From: Acidobacteriaceae bacterium
Lineage (GTDB): Bacteria; Acidobacteriota; Terriglobia; Terriglobales; Acidobacteriaceae
DNA length: 24,538 nt
Assembly (NCBI GenBank): GCA_003168235.1
Contig: PMSZ01000129.1
Coordinates: forward strand, 2,917-27,454
Direction: 5' to 3'
This document shows positions 6,943-13,934 of the stretch, piece after piece. How positions within the stretch are numbered: position 1 is the stretch's first letter; every line of letters starts with the position of its first letter. Position numbers and translations under genes: made by a program. A model generated the notes under the pieces. The model saw nothing but the letters and a program-made list of their open reading frames with translations. It did not search any database and had not been told where the DNA came from.

Positions 6943-7488
6943 ATGCCGCCATCGCTTAGTGGGCAACTCGCCGGAGTCGTCTTGTCCGACGCTGAGGGAC
7001 GTTCAGTCCAACTGGGCTCACTTTGGGCGAGCGGAACTGTGGTGGTTACCTTCCTTCGCCACTATGGTTGAATCTTCTGCCGCGAGCACATTGCGCGGTT
7101 GCGCGATCACGAGCGGGCGTTCACGGAGAAAGGTGCTCGGCTGGCCGTAATCGGTCTTGGCGATCTGCAGTACGCCCGGGCTTTCCACGCAGAGAGTGGA
7201 ATCACGTTCCCGCTTCTGGTCGACGAACAACGGCTGGCCTATCGTGCGGCCGGTCTTCGCAGCGCAACCCTGGCCCATCTGCTGTGGCGGGAGAATTCAG
7301 TTGCGCGGTCTAGAGCCCAAGCCGCGGGGCACCGGCAACATCGCCTGGGCAAGAATCCCTTTCAATTGGGTGGAAGCTTTGTTTTCGGCCCCGGGAACGT
7401 CGATCTGTACATACACATCAGCCAGACATTCGGAGACAATGCGTCGCCCGCCGATCTTCTGGCAGCGATTCCGTCAAAGCTGTCCTAA
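6943..7488 (+). CDS. Peroxiredoxin-like selenoprotein (SelL/PRXL2-related, UxxC), UGA read as selenocysteine
   Basis: Reading through the UGA at 7069-7071 gives one continuous 181-residue protein of the AhpC/TSA_2 (SelL/PRXL2-related) thioredoxin-fold family. It starts MPPSLSGQLAGVVL and the active-site segment reads TFLRHYG-U-IFCRE, with U at residue 43 and the resolving cysteine at 46. Family members have cysteine at that first position (CxxC), so UGA falls exactly on the redox residue. The frame does not change across it, and downstream conservation is intact (ARLAVIGLG, ITFPLLVDE, AYRAAGLRSATL, NPFQLGGSFVFGPGN, TFGDNA). A SECIS-like hairpin follows at 7090-7107. The ATG at 6943 is the best in-frame start after a stop at 6913, though no clear ribosome site precedes it. 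The likely role is reduction of a peroxide or an oxidised protein thiol. A Cys-to-stop pseudogene is the main alternative. A gene caller would report only 7099-7488. Confidence 0.82.
7090..7107 (+). promoter_or_regulatory. Candidate bacterial SECIS element
   Basis: Just 3' of the in-frame UGA, ATTGCGC (7090-7096) pairs with GCGCGAT (7101-7107) over 7 bp, including one G-U, closing a GGTT tetraloop at 7097-7100. The loop starts 25 nt after the UGA and opens with GG. Both fit the general bacterial SECIS pattern (a short stem-loop downstream of UGA with guanosine in the first loop positions). The E. coli fdhF element has a GGUC loop. A competing hairpin, CCGCG (7080-7084) with CGCGG (7094-7098), is shorter and closer to the UGA. 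SelB recognition is inferred. Confidence 0.6.
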
Positions 7489-7555
7489 GCCGGTTCACGC
7501 CGGACGGCGACGATGTGTCTGTGCGTTTCGATCTGGATATCGAGTAGAATCCGTC

Positions 7556-8239
7556 TCACAGTGCCGCCGACGGGCTTGTTCCCGCTGCCGCGAAGACGTC
7601 GGCAGTTTCCTGCTCCGCGATCGGGATGAACGTTTGTACCACCTCGGAATCGAATTGTGTTCCGCTGTTTTCCAGCAAACGGCGAACTGCTTCTTCGTGC
7701 GCGAGACCCGGCCGGTAGCATCGGTTAGAGACCATGGCGTCGTACGCGTCAATGACACAGATAATTCGCGAAACAAGAGGAATGTCGGTCCCCTCCAGGC
7801 CGGCCGGATAACCCTTCCCATCTATGCTTTCGTGGTGGTGCAAGGCATAGAGGCTCGCTTCTTCAAGGCCTGGGAAGAGACGAAGAATCGACCAGCTATA
7901 TTCGGGGTGGCGGTTGATAATCGCTCGTTCTCCCGCAGTGAGGGGTCCGTTCTTTTTCAGGATAGCGTCCGGGACGCCCACCTTGCCGATGTCATGCAAC
8001 AGCGCGGCGACTTCCACCTGGTATGAGCTCTCTTCGGGAATATTCATCTTGCGAGAAACCCGAAGCGCCCACTCGGCCAATCGCGTGCTGTGGACTCCCG
8101 TGCTGATGTCTTTCAGGTCGAGCAACTGATTGAACGCGCAGACCAGCGAATTGCGGAAGGCCAGATGCTGTTCCTCCAACTCCTTGACCCGCAACAGCAG
8201 CCCCGAAACCTCAAGCACCGAATTGTCGACACCCACCAT
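7556..8239 (-). CDS. Short HD-GYP domain protein, probable cyclic-di-GMP phosphodiesterase
   Basis: A 227-residue stand-alone HD-GYP domain with no receiver, membrane or other sensory domain. Residues 15-30 suggest a short coiled coil. The metal and catalytic motifs are complete: H50 (VHSTRLAEW), HD at 82-83 in LLHDIGKVGVPD, H111 in NRHPEYS, HHHES at 134-138, DGKGYP at 140-145 and IDAYDAM at 163-169. Such proteins hydrolyse cyclic di-GMP to pGpG or GMP. The ATG at 8239 lies 20 bp after the subtilisin stop codon. The open frame extends further upstream, but that part is out of frame with the protease and does not look like protein. The ribosome site is weak (GGGGAC about 12 bases upstream). 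It is probably the last gene of the long minus-strand run; its c-di-GMP link to the protease genes is inference from position. Confidence 0.88.
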   Translation of the reverse strand: MVGVDNSVLEVSGLLLRVKELEEQHLAFRNSLVCAFNQLLDLKDISTGVHSTRLAEWALRVSRKMNIPEESSYQVEVAALLHDIGKVGVPDAILKKNGPLTAGERAIINRHPEYSWSILRLFPGLEEASLYALHHHESIDGKGYPAGLEGTDIPLVSRIICVIDAYDAMVSNRCYRPGLAHEEAVRRLLENSGTQFDSEVVQTFIPIAEQETADVFAAAGTSPSAAL

Positions 8240-8259
8240 GCGTGGCCTGTCCCCGTGTC

Positions 8260-9597
8260 TTAAGGAAGTAAATTGCAGGCCTGCATCGCCTGGTACGTAT
8301 CCAGTCGTCCAAAGCCGAGGTTGATGTCCCCAATGTAGTGGGCATTGGCCAGGCCGACCGGAACGGTCCAGTTCGGACAGTTGCTGTTTGCGCCCAACAT
8401 CAAGGCTGCAGCACCAGCGACAAACGGAGTACTGAACGATGTTCCCCACCCGGCGGCATACGTGCCCCACGGATAAGTGGTGACGACGCCTTCTCCCGGC
8501 GCAGCCATAAACACCGGCGGCACACCATAGTTCGTGAAGGTCGACTGCGAGTCTTCGTTAGAAGTGGAGGCGACGTCGATCACGCCCGGCAGGCCGCCAG
8601 GATAGACCATGGTGTATTCTCCGCTATTACCCGCTGACGCGACCGAGATCACACCCTTGCTGTTCGCATATTTGATGGCCTGCGCGAGATCGCTCGAGTA
8701 GCTGGAGTAATTCCAGCTCATATTCATGACTTGAGCTCCATTGGCTACCGCGTAATAAATTGCGCGAAGAATATCGGAATCGTAGGCCGACCCGTTCGCG
8801 CTAAATGCCTTCAACGGCATGATCTTTGCCTGCGGCGCTACCAGGTGGATGATGCCGGCGGTCATGGTGCCATGGCCAAAGTCGGAGTAAGAGCCACCGT
8901 CCAGGACCGCGACGGTGCGCTGATCGAGAACGGCAACCGTGCGCTGATCCAGGACCGTGGGCGATGCCTCGGCATTGTTCTGGCTCGTGGTTGGACCTCC
9001 GCTAACGTCGGCGAGTTCGGACCCGCCGCTCACATTTCGCGTGAAATCATAGCCGTCGAAGAGCACGCCCTGCAACACCGGATGTGTTGGATCCACACCG
9101 GTATCGATATCGGCCACAATGACGCCATTGCCGGCAGCGTTGAACGCTGCTTGCGCCTGGCCGGTTCGCACCAGTTGATTTCCTGTTTGCACCAGATAGC
9201 CTTGCCAGACGGTAGTGCCATAGTAAGTCACCGGCGTTTCGTCGGTCATATATGACGGCGTGCCAGTGCTCACAGGCCCTTGCTGGCTCACCACCTGATC
9301 GACTTCTACCGACAGGACGCCGAGTTGCAGACTGATCTGCAACAGTTTGGTGACGGGATTCAGGATCGGCGGAAGCGTCACCAGGAACAGCTGGCCGTTC
9401 GGATCGCCAAGACCGCGGACCACGTTGCAACCCATCAGGAGGCAGGTTAAGTTAATGCCCGGCAAGCCAAGCGAGTCGGTCACGATGAGTCTCGTCTGTG
9501 CTTCTGCCGCGGGCGTACATGCCGAGACAACTACCAGAACCAGGCACGCCAGCCACCCCATGCCATTCCTTCGTCGCTGATCTTTCTGTTCCTTCAT
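8260..9597 (-). CDS. Exported subtilisin-like serine protease (peptidase family S8)
   Basis: A 445-residue S8 protease. The N-terminus is basic and then hydrophobic (residues 12-25), ending in VSAC at 24-27, which fits a lipobox; cleavage after AEA by signal peptidase I is the alternative. Residues about 35-140 are a prodomain-like region. The triad is D165 (VADIDTGVD), H242 (FGHGTMTAGI) and S387 (WGTSFSTPFVAGA), with the oxyanion asparagine N323 in SAGNSG. All catalytic residues are present, so activity is likely, outside the cytoplasm. An 8-residue tandem repeat lies between the Asp and His motifs. AAGG sits about 11 bases upstream of the ATG. It is 136 bp downstream of the soluble zinc-finger gene and close to the sigma factor and CHAT protease genes, suggesting it is an output or partner of that module. 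Confidence 0.93.
   Translation of the reverse strand: MKEQKDQRRRNGMGWLACLVLVVVSACTPAAEAQTRLIVTDSLGLPGINLTCLLMGCNVVRGLGDPNGQLFLVTLPPILNPVTKLLQISLQLGVLSVEVDQVVSQQGPVSTGTPSYMTDETPVTYYGTTVWQGYLVQTGNQLVRTGQAQAAFNAAGNGVIVADIDTGVDPTHPVLQGVLFDGYDFTRNVSGGSELADVSGGPTTSQNNAEASPTVLDQRTVAVLDQRTVAVLDGGSYSDFGHGTMTAGIIHLVAPQAKIMPLKAFSANGSAYDSDILRAIYYAVANGAQVMNMSWNYSSYSSDLAQAIKYANSKGVISVASAGNSGEYTMVYPGGLPGVIDVASTSNEDSQSTFTNYGVPPVFMAAPGEGVVTTYPWGTYAAGWGTSFSTPFVAGAAALMLGANSNCPNWTVPVGLANAHYIGDINLGFGRLDTYQAMQACNLLP
8908..8955 (-). repeat. 24-bp tandem repeat inside the subtilisin gene
   Basis: Two adjacent 24-bp units (8932-8955 and 8908-8931) encode VLDQRTVA twice at residues 215-230, followed by a partial third VLD. 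Peptide identity is complete while the DNA has diverged at several positions, so this is an old, selected duplication. It lies in a linker between the catalytic Asp and His motifs, probably a surface loop. Confidence 0.7.
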
Positions 9598-9733
9598 AAT
9601 TTCTTACCTTTCCGAAAATGGGTCCGGTTTTGGGATGTTTCGCGAGTCTAACGTGCTGACTCTCGACCCGCCACTTACACCCGTAATCTCTTACCAGTAA
9701 CCAATTGCGGTTCCTTTCGTAAGGGGATGCATG

Positions 9734-10357
9734 TTACTTCAAGTTCGTGAGCGGGATCTGCACTCTGCGGCGCCCTACCCTCGCCGTTAGACGAAGGTGT
9801 TCCTGCGGCTCAAATTCGAGCTGAAACTCTCCAAACCCGTTGGCTGCAGCGGTCGCCACCAGCTGCCCGTCTTCGACCCAGACCACGATGGTTGCGCCCG
9901 TTACTGATTCGCGCGGAACTCGCTTATCGAGTATCTGTCCCACCGCAGAAACCCTGCGGGACGGCACAATCGGGTCGAAGCGCAAATCGACAGTCAGTCC
10001 TTCCGCTTCATAAACCACTTGCCGGGTGGTCGCAGCGCTGCTGCGAACGCCAGCCGTCAGAGGCTGCGAAAAGCTGTCAAACAGCAGACTGGCCAAGCTC
10101 CAATTCTCAGACTCAAACTTCGGCTTCGCTGCAGACTGCCGGGCTGTGAATTCGAACTTAGCCATGCGCACCAGGTTTTCGGGTGGAGCGTATGCGCTCT
10201 CTGCCAGTGCCACCGCCTGCAGATGTTCCCAGAAGTCGTAGACGGCCTTGCAATCCAGACAACCGGCGGTGAGATGGGCGTTGATACCCTGCGCTTTCCC
10301 AGGCACATCAAATCCTCGCGCAAAATCAGCCCATGCTTGCTCCGAAAAGTGCTCCAT
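9734..10357 (-). CDS. Soluble zinc-finger (anti-sigma-like) protein with Ig-like C-terminal domain
   Basis: A protein of 207 residues with no membrane segment or signal peptide. The N-terminal 45 residues resemble zf-HC2/anti-sigma zinc modules: HLTAGCLDCK, with H28, C33 and C36. The spacing is H-x4-C-x2-C rather than the usual H-x3-C-x2-C. Residues about 115-207 are beta-rich (GLTVDLRFDP, GATIVVWVEDGQLVATAAANGFGEFQLEF) and look like a CnaB or Ig-like domain. The start has GAGG six bases upstream. It lies 107 bp after the TPR-CHAT gene and before the subtilisin gene, in the operon headed by the sigma factor. Restraint of that sigma factor, or acting as an adaptor or substrate for the CHAT protease, is a reasonable inference but not shown. 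Confidence 0.7.
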   Translation of the reverse strand: MEHFSEQAWADFARGFDVPGKAQGINAHLTAGCLDCKAVYDFWEHLQAVALAESAYAPPENLVRMAKFEFTARQSAAKPKFESENWSLASLLFDSFSQPLTAGVRSSAATTRQVVYEAEGLTVDLRFDPIVPSRRVSAVGQILDKRVPRESVTGATIVVWVEDGQLVATAAANGFGEFQLEFEPQEHLRLTARVGRRRVQIPLTNLK

Positions 10358-10371
10358 GCTTAACCTCGATT

Positions 10372-10395
10372 GAGAGGATTCGATAACGACCTCTC
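10372..10395. repeat. Small inverted repeat in the leader of the zinc-finger gene
   Basis: GAGAGG (10372-10377) and CCTCTC (10390-10395) can form a 6-bp stem with a 12-nt loop in the 107-bp gap between the CHAT gene and the zinc-finger gene. On the minus-strand transcript it lies just upstream of the GAGG ribosome site. It could be a processing or translation-control structure; the evidence is only the pairing. Confidence 0.25.
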
Positions 10396-10464
10396 GATCT
10401 ATTGAATAAGGGACACCAGACCAGCGAAAAATATAGGTGATGAATAAAAATGTTAGGGCGCCGC

Positions 10465-13323
10465 TTATCCCTTTCCTACCAATGAGAAAGGAGCCCAGTG
10501 GTAAGGATGGGGATAGCGCTCTCGCAACTCGATCATGGCCGCTTGCATGGACGCAGCCTTCGACTGCCCGCGCTGTAGCCGTGCGTAGAACGCGATCATG
10601 AAGTCCTTCGTGCTCTCGTCGTGGACATCCCAGAGGCTGAGAACCAGCGACTGCGCTCCGGCCTGCAGCAGGCCACGCATTAATCCAATCAGCTCATCCC
10701 CAGGAGTAACAACGTTCAGTCCCGTGGCACAGCCGCTCAGGACAATCAGTTCCGCCGGCAATTGCAGGTGGTAAATGTCGTAGAGGCTTAAGTGCGAGTT
10801 CCCCAATCTAATCGAGGAGAACATTGGATTGTCTTGACGGAAATAGCCATGCGTTGCAATGTGGACAATCCGGCTCTTCCCACCGTGGTGCCGTAACACT
10901 TCCTCCGTTGCCCGCTCGCCTACAAACAGCTTGGCGTTGGGAAGCATCGCACTCAGCGCATCCACCTCGGTTTGAATCGAAGGCGTTTGCGCATCGGGAA
11001 TCCCAAGGATCAGAGGATCTCCCGTAGCGTTCGCCGGCTTGGACTGGCACAACGCGTATATGCTGGCGCTCGGAGCGTACGAAACCGAAAAACTATCAAT
11101 CAGGTACGACTCCCCGTCGTGCAGAGCGTGAAATGGAACGTAGTGGAGCGGCCCGTGCTGTACAAAGACCAGATGTTTCGTGTTGAGCTGATGACGGACC
11201 GGCGCAATCAGCTCCTGGTAGAGGTTCTTGAGATGTGCCTGGGTCGACTCCAGCAACGATTGGCTGAACGTCTCCAGATAATGCGGATCAAGACGGAATT
11301 TCGACATCTGGAATTGCAGCAATTGCAACAGCTTCTGAATGCGCGGCTGCAATGTTACCGGAATGATTCGCAATTCGTCTCGCGTCAGGATGCAAGCTAG
11401 ATATCGGTCTTGCACGCGGAAGTATTCGACCAGCGTTGCATCGGCCGGAAGTACGGAGCGAATCTGCTCGAGCGAGACGGTCGTGGCCACTTCCAGGCCA
11501 GCTTCGTGGGCCTCCGCAATTGTGGCCTCCTGCATGGCCCGCATCAGGTCGGTCTCGCGAAGACGTGCCTCTTGCTCGAGTTGTTTAATTCTTTCCTGCG
11601 ATCGCTCTTCGGGGCGCAATTGCTCCCGTTCGATCAGGTTGTAATACCAGTTCAACTCCTCGCGCAGGTTGCGGATCGAGCGCACTAGGTCACTTTGTCC
11701 CGCGTCGCTCGCCGACGGCACATGGATAGGATGACTCAGAAGATCGGCCAGAGTCCTGGACTTTGCCTGCTCGATGTAGCCAAACGCCTCTTCCACGCTG
11801 TTCTGTCGGCGGAGGCACAAATCCACCAGGTTTTCGTAAACTTCTAATTTATTCTGGAAAAATGCGAGCTTCAGCTCTTCGCCCCGCAAACTTCCGCGCA
11901 GCTGTTCTACAGCTTCCCGAGCGCGGCCATAGCACCGGTAGGCGTCTTCATCTTTCCTCGTAGCCCGCGAAATTTCACCCATCAGAAACTCGGCCTGATA
12001 TAGGAGCACGGGCGAATCCAGATTGGCCAAGTCCGAAAGCGCTTTCTGGCAGTGTGTATGCGCGGTGCCGGTGTCGCTCATGCGGAGAGCGATTCGCGCC
12101 ATCAGCAATTCTGCAAGCACGGCCTTGCCGGGCATCGCTGAGTCGCGAAAGAATTCATGGGCCGACACGCACAGCCGTCGTGCCTCAAACAAGCGTCCTT
12201 CATTGAAAAGAACCAGCGCTTCGTAAAGATCGATCAGCGAAGGCCACACCAGGTTCTTGTCTTGGACGAACATCTGCTTCGCTTGCGCGAATAGCTTGAC
12301 ACTCTCGAATGCCTGTCCCATGCGACTGGCCGCGATGGCGGCGAAGGCGAGTGCCTTCGCACCTTCATAACCAAACCCCAACTGCCGGAAGCCTTCGTTC
12401 GCTGCCCGTCCCAACTCGCCAGCCTCGGCGCTAAGATTCAGTTCAAGATAAATTTCAGAAAGGTCGAGATTGCACAGCGCTAGCTGATAAGCGTCACTTG
12501 CTTTGCCCGCGCTGTCGGAGGCATCGCGAAGCATCTGGATCGCGCGCCCGTACTCGCCTCGCAGAAAATAAAGATAGGCAATGTTGTAGTCGGCGTACGC
12601 GACCAGAATCGGCATGCCTCTTTGCTCGCAATGCTGGCGCGCGATGCGGTGGAATTCCAGGGCCTTCGGAAAATCATTGAGGCTGATATAGCAGAGAGAA
12701 AGATTACTCAGGACCGCTGCCAGTGCCTCGCCATCGTCATGTTTCAAAAGCTCATGATAGGCGCGTTCGTAAAATGCCAGTGCCTCGGCGAAACGGTCTT
12801 GCCGGTGGTAAATGTTGCCAAGATTGATTTCGAGCCGCGCCAAACGGCGCGTATTGCCCTGTTTCCGGAAGATTTCCGCCGCACGTCTTCCCGTGGCGGC
12901 GGCTTGATCGTACCGTCCAAGCAGCAACAAAGGCTGAATCGAGCCGCTCAGGCTGCGCGCCAACTCGGTGTCATCGCCGGCCTGTTCGAAGCACGCCGCA
13001 GCTCGCTCGTGATACTCAATCGATTGTGCATGCCGATCGAGCGCGTACAACGCATTCGCCTTCGCCCGGAAACTCCTTGCGAGTGAGATTTGACTGCCTG
13101 TGGCTTCAGCGACATCGATCGCCGCATCCGCAATGCGGTCGGCGCGATGCGTGTCAATCCTGACCTCCTGCCAGACGCGTTCGGTTAGCGTCGTGACCGC
13201 TTCGTCCCAGGCGATTTCAGGATTTTCTGTCATGAACTCGCGGCGCCCCTTCGCGTCTTCCAACGCGAGCAGCCGCTTGATCATGGCCTCCGACTCTGTC
13301 TGCCGCGCCGGCTGGGTGCTCAT
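10465..13323 (-). CDS. TPR-CHAT protein (caspase-like cysteine protease)
   Basis: A protein of 952 residues. Residues about 80-480 are a TPR superhelix (repeats such as ARLEINLGNIYHRQDRFAEA and AAVLSNLSLCYISLNDFPKA). A charged helical, coiled-coil-like linker follows (about 510-610), and then a CHAT domain (about 610-950). The CHAT domain has HGPLHYVPFHAL, the catalytic histidine H825 in HIATHGYF and the catalytic cysteine C865 in LIVLSGCATG, then the usual GLMRGLLQAGAQSLVLSLW. Both catalytic residues are intact, so it should be an active protease of clan CD, as in caspases and separase. The ATG at 13323 overlaps the sigma-factor stop codon in TGATG, with a GAGGGG ribosome site inside the sigma gene, so translation is coupled. 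No gasdermin or Cas gene is beside it. TPRs probably recognise a partner that triggers proteolysis; the substrate is unknown. Confidence 0.93.
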   Translation of the reverse strand: MSTQPARQTESEAMIKRLLALEDAKGRREFMTENPEIAWDEAVTTLTERVWQEVRIDTHRADRIADAAIDVAEATGSQISLARSFRAKANALYALDRHAQSIEYHERAAACFEQAGDDTELARSLSGSIQPLLLLGRYDQAAATGRRAAEIFRKQGNTRRLARLEINLGNIYHRQDRFAEALAFYERAYHELLKHDDGEALAAVLSNLSLCYISLNDFPKALEFHRIARQHCEQRGMPILVAYADYNIAYLYFLRGEYGRAIQMLRDASDSAGKASDAYQLALCNLDLSEIYLELNLSAEAGELGRAANEGFRQLGFGYEGAKALAFAAIAASRMGQAFESVKLFAQAKQMFVQDKNLVWPSLIDLYEALVLFNEGRLFEARRLCVSAHEFFRDSAMPGKAVLAELLMARIALRMSDTGTAHTHCQKALSDLANLDSPVLLYQAEFLMGEISRATRKDEDAYRCYGRAREAVEQLRGSLRGEELKLAFFQNKLEVYENLVDLCLRRQNSVEEAFGYIEQAKSRTLADLLSHPIHVPSASDAGQSDLVRSIRNLREELNWYYNLIEREQLRPEERSQERIKQLEQEARLRETDLMRAMQEATIAEAHEAGLEVATTVSLEQIRSVLPADATLVEYFRVQDRYLACILTRDELRIIPVTLQPRIQKLLQLLQFQMSKFRLDPHYLETFSQSLLESTQAHLKNLYQELIAPVRHQLNTKHLVFVQHGPLHYVPFHALHDGESYLIDSFSVSYAPSASIYALCQSKPANATGDPLILGIPDAQTPSIQTEVDALSAMLPNAKLFVGERATEEVLRHHGGKSRIVHIATHGYFRQDNPMFSSIRLGNSHLSLYDIYHLQLPAELIVLSGCATGLNVVTPGDELIGLMRGLLQAGAQSLVLSLWDVHDESTKDFMIAFYARLQRGQSKAASMQAAMIELRERYPHPYHWAPFSLVGKG

Positions 13324-13934
13324 CAGAAGCCCCTCTTTTCCAGTCGTTTCTTGAGCTGGGCGAGACACCGTCCCCGGATGAATCCGATCGAGCCGATTGC
13401 AAGTCCGAGTTCCTGCGCAACCTCCTCGTAGGGGCGTGAGGGAGTCTCGAAGAAAAGCATCTGGATCATGCGCTCGCAACGCTCCGGCATCTCGGAGATC
13501 GCGTCGCGCAGCGATTGTTCTTGCTCGAGTTGCACCAACATGCTGTCCGGGAGCTCATGATCGCTGTTGTCGTGCGGCCTTTCCGCAACTTCTGGTTCGA
13601 GTTCGACAAGTCGGCCGGCGCTGCGTCGGTAATGCACGCATTTGTGATAGCAAGCCTGCATCAGCCATTTCGGCAGCGCCCGGTGTTCCCGCAAGCGCGG
13701 CAGTTCCAAAAGTAGATCCACGCATACCGCCTGAAAAATGTCGGCCGCATCCTGATACATGCCCAGCTTGATCGGGATGGAGTAGATCAGGTTCTTGTAT
13801 TTATCGATGAGTGCAGCCCAGGCCTCCGGGTCGCCGTTAAGGCAATTCTTGATCAGTTTGTCGTCCGAAAAAAGAGCTGGTGCGCGTGCCGTCGCCGCCC
13901 GCTCTTTCTGACGCTTGGCCGCAGGACCTGTCAT
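13323..13934 (-). CDS. RNA polymerase sigma-70 family (ECF-like) sigma factor
   Basis: A protein of 203 residues with sigma region 2 at about 22-105 (NCLNGDPEAWAALIDKYKNLI, DIFQAVCVDLLLELPRLR, LPKWLMQACYHKCVHYRR). A charged linker follows, then region 4 at about 140-200 (LRDAISEMPERCERMIQML, YEEVAQELGLAIGSIGFIRG, RCLAQLKKRL). This two-domain layout fits extracytoplasmic-function-type sigma factors. Its ATG overlaps the TGA of the binding-protein gene before it (ATGA), and its TGA overlaps the ATG of the CHAT gene after it. Three consecutive cistrons are therefore translationally linked. It may direct transcription of the following protease genes or of an unlinked regulon; no candidate promoter motif could be confirmed here. 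Confidence 0.92.
   Translation of the reverse strand: MTGPAAKRQKERAATARAPALFSDDKLIKNCLNGDPEAWAALIDKYKNLIYSIPIKLGMYQDAADIFQAVCVDLLLELPRLREHRALPKWLMQACYHKCVHYRRSAGRLVELEPEVAERPHDNSDHELPDSMLVQLEQEQSLRDAISEMPERCERMIQMLFFETPSRPYEEVAQELGLAIGSIGFIRGRCLAQLKKRLEKRGF

Noticed and set aside
6943..7071. Frameshifted or decayed pseudogene
   Set aside because: The frame is the same before and after the UGA, no other stop or indel is seen, and the UGA sits on the redox-active codon with a SECIS-like hairpin after it. A recent nonsense mutation cannot be fully excluded.
7099..7488. Stand-alone 129-residue gene starting at a TTG
   Set aside because: The same frame extends upstream through one UGA to an ATG at 6943 with family-typical sequence on both sides, so this is the 3' part of the selenoprotein gene.
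7489..7555. Intrinsic terminator between the selenoprotein and HD-GYP genes
   Set aside because: Only a 4-bp CCGG pairing is visible and there is no T-tract on either strand.
10465..13323. CHAT protease as part of a type III-E CRISPR or gasdermin defence system
   Set aside because: No CRISPR repeats, Cas genes or gasdermin-like small protein are present in the window; the neighbours are a sigma factor and transport genes.
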